Source: Arenimonas sp. SCN 70-307
Lineage (GTDB): Bacteria; Pseudomonadota; Gammaproteobacteria; Xanthomonadales; Xanthomonadaceae
Assembly (NCBI RefSeq): GCF_001724815.1
Contig: NZ_MEDO01000016.1
Span: forward strand, 1-59,296
Length of the DNA: 59,296 bases
Reading direction: 5' to 3'
In this document: positions 54,170-59,296 of the stretch, piece by piece
Numbering within the stretch: the stretch's first letter is position 1
How the letters are laid out: each line of letters opens with the position of its first letter
Position numbers and translations under genes: made by a program
Notes under the pieces: generated by a model
The model's input: the letters and a program-made list of their open reading frames with translations, nothing else
Told to the model about the DNA's origin: nothing
Database searches by the model: none

Positions 54170-55945
54170 TTACCCCGGTGTTGTGCCCGCCACGTCGCCG
54201 GTCTGCAGGCGCCAGAGGGCGGCGTAGGGGCCGTCGCGGGCGATGAGTTCGTCGTGGGTGCCCGATTCGACGATGCGGCCGGCCTCGAGCACGTGGATGC
54301 GGTCGGCGTGGCGCACCGTACTCAGGCGGTGCGCGACCACCAGCGTCGTGCGGCCGCGCGCGGCGGTGGCCAGCGAGCGCTGGATGGCGGCTTCGGTTTC
54401 GTTGTCCACGGCCGACGTGGCCTCGTCGAGCACCAGCACCCGCGGGTCGCGGTAGAGCGCGCGGGCCAGGGCGATGCGCTGGCGCTGGCCGCCGCTGAGG
54501 TTGCCGCCGCGCTCGCCCACCGGGCTGTCGTAGCCGTCCGGCAGGGCCGCGATGAACTCGTGGGCCTCGGCCGCGCGCGCCGCCGCCTCGATGCGGGCGC
54601 GGTCGGGCTGGTGCTCGCCGTAGGCGATGTTGTCGGCCACGCTGCCGTCGGTGAGGAAGGGCTCCTGGGCCACGTAGCCGATCCGGCGGCGCAGCGCCTC
54701 CGGGTCGAGGCCGGCCAGGTCGGCGCCGTCGAACTCGATGCGGCCGCGGGCCGGGTCGATGAAGCGCATCAGCAGCTTGAGCAGGGTGCTCTTGCCGCCG
54801 CCGGTGCCGCCGACCAGGGCCACGGTGGCGCCGGCCGGCACGTCCAGGTCGATGCCGTGCAGCGCCGGGCGGCCGTCGTAGTCGTGGCCCACGCCGCTGA
54901 AATGCAGCGCGCCGCGCGCTCCCTCGGGCAGCGGCGCCTCGCCGCGCGGCGGCACCGGCGTGTCGAGCAGGTCCATCACCCGGTTCACCGAGGCCATGGC
55001 GCGCTGGTAGAGGTCGACCATGTCGGCCAGCCGCGTCAGCGGCCAGAGCAGGCGCTGCGTGAGGTACACCAGCGCCGAATAGCTGCCCACGCCCAGCTCG
55101 CCGCGCAGCGTGAGCATGCCGCCGTAGAGCAGCGTGGCGACGAAGCCGGCCAGGATGGCCATGCGGATCACCGGCGTGATCGCCGCCGAGAAGCGGATGG
55201 CGTCGGCATTGCGTGCGCGGAATTCGTCCGAGGCCTGGCGCAGGTGCTCGGCCTCGAAGCGCTCGGCGGTGTAGGCCTGGATGGTGGCCATGCCGGCGAG
55301 GTTGTTGTTCAGGCGCGCCGACACCGTGGCCGCGGCCTCGCGCGCGGCGGCGTAGCGCGGCGCCAGGCGCTTCTGGAACCAGAACGCGCCGATGAGGATG
55401 AGCGGGATAGGCAGCATCGCCAGCGCCGCCAGGTCGGCGGTGAGCACGAAGAACACCGCGCCCACCAGCAGCGACGACACCACCACCTGGATCAGGTCGT
55501 TGGCGCCGGTGTTGAGGAAGCGCTCGACCTGGTTCACGTCCTCGTTCATCACCGCCATCAGGCGGCCGCTGCGCTCGCGCTCGATCACCGCCGGCGGCAG
55601 CTTCTGCAGGTGGCCGTAGGCGGCCTGGCGCAGCGCGTGCTGCAGTTCCTGCGCCAGCCCGCGCCACTTCACCGCGTACAGGTATTCGAACAGCGACTCG
55701 AGCACCCACACCGCCACCGTCAGCGCCACCAGCACGTACAGCTGCTGCAGGGGGTCGGGGATGCCGAAGCCGGCCAGGAAGGAGTCCTCCTGGTTCACCA
55801 CCACGTCCACCGCCACGCCGATCAGGAGCTCGGGCAGCACGTCGAAGATCTTGTTGAGCACCGAGTACACGGTGGCCAGCACGGCGGTGCCGCGGTGCGG
55901 ACGGGCGAAGCCGGCGAGCCGGCGCAGCGGATGGGGCGTGGCCAT
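54170..55945 (-). CDS. ABC transporter, fused permease and ATPase (MsbA/LmrA-type exporter)
   Basis: The protein has 591 residues from the ATG at 55945. The membrane domain (about 15-310, six helices) is followed by the ATPase (about 345-585) with Walker [11 protein letters not shown]-loop YVAQEPF, signature LSGGQRQR, Walker [10 protein letters not shown] and switch His in VVAHRLST. It is a half-transporter that should form a homodimer and export a lipid, drug or peptide. No substrate genes are near. An AGGA ribosome site precedes the chosen ATG. Confidence 0.94.
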   Translation of the reverse strand: MATPHPLRRLAGFARPHRGTAVLATVYSVLNKIFDVLPELLIGVAVDVVVNQEDSFLAGFGIPDPLQQLYVLVALTVAVWVLESLFEYLYAVKWRGLAQELQHALRQAAYGHLQKLPPAVIERERSGRLMAVMNEDVNQVERFLNTGANDLIQVVVSSLLVGAVFFVLTADLAALAMLPIPLILIGAFWFQKRLAPRYAAAREAAATVSARLNNNLAGMATIQAYTAERFEAEHLRQASDEFRARNADAIRFSAAITPVIRMAILAGFVATLLYGGMLTLRGELGVGSYSALVYLTQRLLWPLTRLADMVDLYQRAMASVNRVMDLLDTPVPPRGEAPLPEGARGALHFSGVGHDYDGRPALHGIDLDVPAGATVALVGGTGGGKSTLLKLLMRFIDPARGRIEFDGADLAGLDPEALRRRIGYVAQEPFLTDGSVADNIAYGEHQPDRARIEAAARAAEAHEFIAALPDGYDSPVGERGGNLSGGQRQRIALARALYRDPRVLVLDEATSAVDNETEAAIQRSLATAARGRTTLVVAHRLSTVRHADRIHVLEAGRIVESGTHDELIARDGPYAALWRLQTGDVAGTTPG

Positions 55946-56007
55946 GGGATTTCCTGGGGCGGGGACGGGCGCCGGCATCATTTTCCCATGCGGCGTATGC
56001 TGGGCGA

Positions 56008-56553
56008 ATGCTGATTGCCTTCAACAAACCCTACGGCGTGCTCTGTCAGTTCACCGACAAGACCGTGCCGCCGCGGCCCACGCTGGCCGGCTTCGACCTG
56101 CCCGAGGGCGTCTATGCCGCCGGGCGGCTGGACCAGGACTCCGAGGGTCTGCTGCTGCTGTCCGACGACGGCCCGCTGATCGCCCGCATCAGCTCGCCCA
56201 AGTTCCACTGGCCCAAGACCTACCTGGCCCAGGTGGAGGGCGAGGCCACCGAGGAGCAGGTGGCGGCGCTGCGCCAGGGCGTGCAGCTCAAGGACGGCCC
56301 GACCCGCCCGGCCAAGGCCCGCAAGCTGGTGGGCGCGCCCGACTGGCTGTGGCCGCGCGACCCGCCGGTGCGCTTCCGCAAGTCGGTGCCCGACAGCTGG
56401 ATCGAGCTGACCATCACCGAAGGCCGCAACCGCCAGGTGCGCCGCATGACCGCCGCCGTTGGCCTGCCCACCCTGCGCCTGCTTCGCATCGCCATCGGCC
56501 CGCACCGCCTCGAGGGCCTGCGCCCCGGCCAGTGGCGCGACGAGCCGCTCTGA
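56008..56553 (+). CDS. rluE: 23S rRNA pseudouridine synthase, RluE type
   Basis: The protein has 181 residues and lacks an S4 domain, as in the RluE/RsuA-related short form. [14 protein letters not shown], the catalytic [17 protein letters not shown] (catalytic Asp in RLD) and [25 protein letters not shown] are diagnostic. E. coli RluE modifies U2457 of 23S rRNA. The gene is divergent from the ABC exporter. Confidence 0.93.
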   Translation: MLIAFNKPYGVLCQFTDKTVPPRPTLAGFDLPEGVYAAGRLDQDSEGLLLLSDDGPLIARISSPKFHWPKTYLAQVEGEATEEQVAALRQGVQLKDGPTRPAKARKLVGAPDWLWPRDPPVRFRKSVPDSWIELTITEGRNRQVRRMTAAVGLPTLRLLRIAIGPHRLEGLRPGQWRDEPL

Positions 56554-56589
56554 GCCGAAAATGGGGCCAGGGCACCTGGGAGGTGGGTG

Positions 56590-57348
56590 ATGGCGTTCGA
56601 GGATCATTTCTCCGGCCATGCGGTCGATTACGCCGCGGCGCGCCCCACCTACCCGCGTGAACTGTTCCAGTGGCTGGCCGACCAGTGCCGGCAGCACGAC
56701 CTGGCCTGGGACGTGGGCTGCGGCAACGGCCAGGCCAGCGTGTCGCTGGCGCACTGGTTCAACCGCGTGCACGCCAGCGACGCCAGCGCCGAGCAGATCG
56801 CCCAGGCGCCGGCGAACCCGCGCATCGTCTGGCGCGTCGAGTCGGCCGAGCACTGCACGCTGCGCACCCACACCGTCGACCTGGTCACCGCCGCGCAGTG
56901 CTACCACTGGTTCAACCAGGAGCGCTTCAACAACGAGGCCCTGCGCGTGCTCAAGCCCGGCGGGCTGTGCGCGGTGTGGTGCTACGGCATCTCGCGCGTC
57001 AGCCGCGAGGTGGACGAGGTCTACCACGAGCTCTATGGCGACGTGCTCGGCACGTACTGGCCGCCGGAGCGCCGCCATATCGAGGACGGCTACCGCCACC
57101 TGCCCTTCCACTTCGACGCGCTGGGCGAGATCCCGCGCCTGGAGATGAGCGAGCAGTGGACGCTGGCCCAGTACCTGGCCTACCTGCGCACCTGGTCGGC
57201 CAGCCAGCGCCATCTCAAGGACACCGGCCGCGACGCCGTGTCCGAACTCGAGGCCCGCTTCGCCGCCGCCTGGGGCGACCCCGCCGCCACCCGCGAGGTG
57301 AGCTGGCCCCTGTCCATCCGCGCCGGGCGCTCGCCGCCGGCCGACTGA
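56590..57348 (+). CDS. Class I SAM-dependent methyltransferase
   Basis: The protein has 252 residues from the ATG at 56590, behind GGGAGGTG. The N-terminus (FEDHFSGHAVDYAAARPTYP) is typical of the UbiE-like/YcgJ group. Motif I is WDVGCGNGQASVSLA, then VHASDASAEQIAQA, LVTAAQCYHWFN and VLKPGGLCAVWCYG. It is cytoplasmic. The substrate is unknown; homologues with the CYHWF motif include small-molecule methyltransferases such as trans-aconitate-like enzymes. Confidence 0.9.
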   Translation: MAFEDHFSGHAVDYAAARPTYPRELFQWLADQCRQHDLAWDVGCGNGQASVSLAHWFNRVHASDASAEQIAQAPANPRIVWRVESAEHCTLRTHTVDLVTAAQCYHWFNQERFNNEALRVLKPGGLCAVWCYGISRVSREVDEVYHELYGDVLGTYWPPERRHIEDGYRHLPFHFDALGEIPRLEMSEQWTLAQYLAYLRTWSASQRHLKDTGRDAVSELEARFAAAWGDPAATREVSWPLSIRAGRSPPAD

Positions 57349-57391
57349 ACGCCTTCCGAAAACCCGATACCGCAAACCGGAGCACCCCCGC

Positions 57392-59194
57392 ATGACCCGA
57401 ACCCGCGCGCTCGCCGCCGCGATGGCGTTTGCCCTCGCCAGCCTCGCCTCGCCCCTGCCCGCGCTCGCCGCCGAGGCGGCCACCGCGACACAGGCACCCG
57501 CCAATGAAGCGGCCACCCGCCTGCACGCCCTGTTCGAGGCCGACTGGCAGCGCCAGCTCGAAGACAACCCGCTGATGGCCAGCTACCTGGGCGACAAGCG
57601 CTACAACGCCCGCCTGCCCGACCTCTCGCCGGCGGCCTTCGCCCGCCGCGAGGCCGCGCTGCGCGCCTCGCTGGCCACGCTCGAGGGCATCGACCGCGCC
57701 GCGCTGTCGCCGGCCGACCAGCTCAATTACGACCTCTACCTGCGCGAGCTGCGCATCGACCTCGAAGCCCTGGCCTTCCCCTCGCAGCGCCTGGCCGTGG
57801 ACCAGCGCGGTGGCGTGCACCTGCTGGCCGTGCAGATGGCGCCGGCGCTGCGCTTCGAGTCCGCCGCCGACTACGCCGACTGGACCGCCCGCCTGCACGG
57901 CTACGGCACGCTCGTGGACCAGACCATCGCACTGATGCGCGAGGGCATGGCCAGCGGCTGGGTGGCGCCCAAGGCGGTGATGCAGCGCGTGCCGGCGCAG
58001 ATCGCCGCCCAGCGCGTCGCCCGCGCCGAGGACAGCAGCTTCTACAAGCCCTTCCTGGCTATGGCCGACGCGCTGCCCGCCGCCGAACGCGAGCGCCTGC
58101 AGGCCGAAGGCCGCGCCGCCGTTGCCGACGTGGTGCTGCCGGCGCTGGCGCGCTTCGAGGCCTTCTTCAACGATGAGTACCTGCCGGCCAGCGCCGAATC
58201 CGTCGCCACCGGCGACCTGCCCAACGGCCGCGCCTACTACGACCACCTCGCCCGCCGCTACACGACGACCGCGATGAGCGCCGACGAGATCCACGCCATC
58301 GGCCTGTCGGAAGTGGCGCGCATCCGCGGCGAGATGGAGGCGCTGCGCAAGGAGGTGGGCTTCGGGGGCGACCTGGCTGCCTTCTTCGAATACCTGCGCA
58401 CCGACCCGCGTTTCTTCCACACCGACCCGCAGGCCCTGCTGGCCGAATACCGCGCCATCAGCCGGCGCATGGACCCGGAGCTGGTGAAGGTGTTCGGCAA
58501 GCTGCCGCGCACGCCCTACGGCGTGATTCCCATCCCCGACGCGATCGCGCCCGACACCACCACGGCCTACTACCAGCGCCCGTCCGCCGACGGCCGCCGC
58601 GCGGGCTACTACTACGTCAACCTCTACAAGCCCGAGTCGCGGCCGCGCTGGGAAATGATGGCGCTGTCGCTGCACGAGGCCGTGCCCGGCCACCACCTGC
58701 AGATCGCGCTGGCGCAGGAAATGCCCGACCAGCCGATGTTCCGCCGCCAGGGCGGCTTCACCGCCTTCATCGAGGGCTGGGGCCTGTACGCCGAGCGCCT
58801 GGGTTACGACATGGGCCTGTACGACGACCCCTATGACCGCATGGGCCAGCTGGCCTACGACATGTGGCGCGCGGTGCGCCTCGTGGTGGACACGGGCCTG
58901 CATTCGAAGGGCTGGACGCGCGAGCAGGCCATTGAATACTTCGCCGACAACGCGCCCAAGTCGCGGCACGACATCGCCAACGAAGTCGACCGCTACATCA
59001 CCACGCCGGGCCAGGCCCTGGCCTACAAGGTGGGCCAGCTGCGCATCAGCGCGCTGCGCTCACGCGCCGAGCAAAAGCTTGGCGATCGCTTCGACATCCG
59101 CGCCTTCCACGACGCCCTGCTGGCCGAGGGCGCGCTGCCGCTGGACGTGCTCGAGCAGCGCATGGACGCCTGGATCGAGGACCAGGCGCGCTAA
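57392..59194 (+). CDS. Exported DUF885 family peptidase-like protein
   Basis: The protein has 600 residues with signal peptide ALAAAMAFALASLASPLPALA. The DUF885 hallmark HEAVPGHH (His-Glu-x4-His-His) lies near residue 428. FIEGWGLYAERLG supplies the following Glu, together forming a zinc-peptidase-like site. The family is mostly uncharacterised; members act like dipeptidases or lipoprotein-linked peptidases. Family length is normal. The stop is directly followed by the end of an ISL3-type element. Confidence 0.92.
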   Translation: MTRTRALAAAMAFALASLASPLPALAAEAATATQAPANEAATRLHALFEADWQRQLEDNPLMASYLGDKRYNARLPDLSPAAFARREAALRASLATLEGIDRAALSPADQLNYDLYLRELRIDLEALAFPSQRLAVDQRGGVHLLAVQMAPALRFESAADYADWTARLHGYGTLVDQTIALMREGMASGWVAPKAVMQRVPAQIAAQRVARAEDSSFYKPFLAMADALPAAERERLQAEGRAAVADVVLPALARFEAFFNDEYLPASAESVATGDLPNGRAYYDHLARRYTTTAMSADEIHAIGLSEVARIRGEMEALRKEVGFGGDLAAFFEYLRTDPRFFHTDPQALLAEYRAISRRMDPELVKVFGKLPRTPYGVIPIPDAIAPDTTTAYYQRPSADGRRAGYYYVNLYKPESRPRWEMMALSLHEAVPGHHLQIALAQEMPDQPMFRRQGGFTAFIEGWGLYAERLGYDMGLYDDPYDRMGQLAYDMWRAVRLVVDTGLHSKGWTREQAIEYFADNAPKSRHDIANEVDRYITTPGQALAYKVGQLRISALRSRAEQKLGDRFDIRAFHDALLAEGALPLDVLEQRMDAWIEDQAR

Positions 59195-59200
59195 AAGAAT

Positions 59201-59296
59201 GGTTCTTCACCCAAGTCCGGGGAAGGCCGCCCGGATCTTCAGGAAGAAGTAGGCGTCATCGCGGTAGCCGTAGGCCACCCGCTTTATGACCTTGAT
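59201..59296 (-). mobile_element. ISL3-family insertion sequence, right part (runs off window)
   Basis: The element appears to begin at GGTTCTTCACCC (59201 onward), close to the GGCTCTTC-type ends of ISL3 elements. The transposase tail begins a few bases inside. The eight bases before it, AAAAGAAT (59193-59200), include the last bases of the DUF885 stop and may be the target duplication, typical in length for ISL3. The other end lies outside the window. Confidence 0.65.
59207..59296 (-). CDS. ISL3-family transposase, C-terminal end (cut by window edge)
   Basis: The minus-strand frame ends at 59207 and holds 29 residues, including IKRVAYGYRDDAYFFLK and RAAFPG. This matches the C-terminal signature of ISL3 transposases (KR-x-x-YG-x-R-D-x-x-YFFLKI-x-x-x-FPG). 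The DDE domain lies beyond the edge, so integrity is unknown. Confidence 0.85.
   Translation of the reverse strand: MKVIKRVAYGYRDDAYFFLKIRAAFPGLG

Noticed and set aside
54128-56014. 628-residue plus-strand frame opposite the ABC transporter
   Set aside because: The minus strand shows a full ABC signature. The plus translation is repetitive His/Arg/Gln sequence.

Overview
The window is GC-rich DNA from a gammaproteobacterium, most likely of the Xanthomonadaceae/Lysobacteraceae (Lysobacter-Luteimonas type). The grounds are a short-Cys-tail NrdA, long-form QueF, monomeric NADP isocitrate dehydrogenase, many lipobox proteins, a tRNA-Arg(CCG) remnant, and repeat families typical of that group (GTAGGAGCGGC-type REPs, GGGGTCRG-type hairpins and CCCTCTCC-type palindromes). 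This assignment is inference; no 16S or other marker is present.

Positions 1 to about 9560 are accessory DNA. They begin with the end of an IS3-family transposase, followed by a 1769-residue minus-strand protein with two tyrosine-recombinase-like modules. An AT-rich gap then carries a truncated tRNA-Arg with flanking repeats that look like a used attachment site. After it come a pRiA4b ORF-3-like protein, a TacA/TacT-type toxin-antitoxin pair, a HipB/HipA pair and a DUF3703 gene whose start overlaps the hipA stop. Both TA operons have promoters overlapped by inverted-repeat operators.

From about 9670 onward the window is chromosomal, with dense short operons. In order: an outer-membrane beta-barrel; two overlapping L,D-transpeptidases; OsmC; a coiled-coil protein; an LCAT-like lipoprotein lipase; an Old Yellow Enzyme; an I78 inhibitor and a diguanylate cyclase; a universal stress protein behind an FNR/Anr-like box; and a DNA-repair block made of an MrfA helicase, an MrfB exonuclease and an AlkD-like glycosylase. 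Next are a secreted endonuclease I, an MpaB-type oxygenase, a PyrR-like phosphoribosyltransferase, a NYN/OST-HTH protein, two stress-type proteins (one with BON domains), a lipoprotein paired with a degenerate MASE1 sensor kinase, a cytochrome c5, an ExeM/NucH-like nuclease, a hydrolase with ZapE, two MopE-like Cys/Asp-rich secreted proteins, and an M20 amidohydrolase.

The strongest regulatory feature is a complete cobalamin riboswitch (38984-39191) upstream of class Ia nrdAB, which suggests that B12 represses the B12-independent enzyme and that a class II enzyme exists elsewhere. The right part holds queF, a lipoprotein, a frameshifted YkgJ-family gene, a large secreted protein of unknown function, monomeric icd convergent with katG (OxyR-like site upstream), a lipoprotein-type methyltransferase, a REP pair, a secreted amidohydrolase, an ABC exporter, rluE, a methyltransferase and a DUF885 peptidase-like protein. 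The window ends in an ISL3-family element inserted a few bases beyond that last stop codon.
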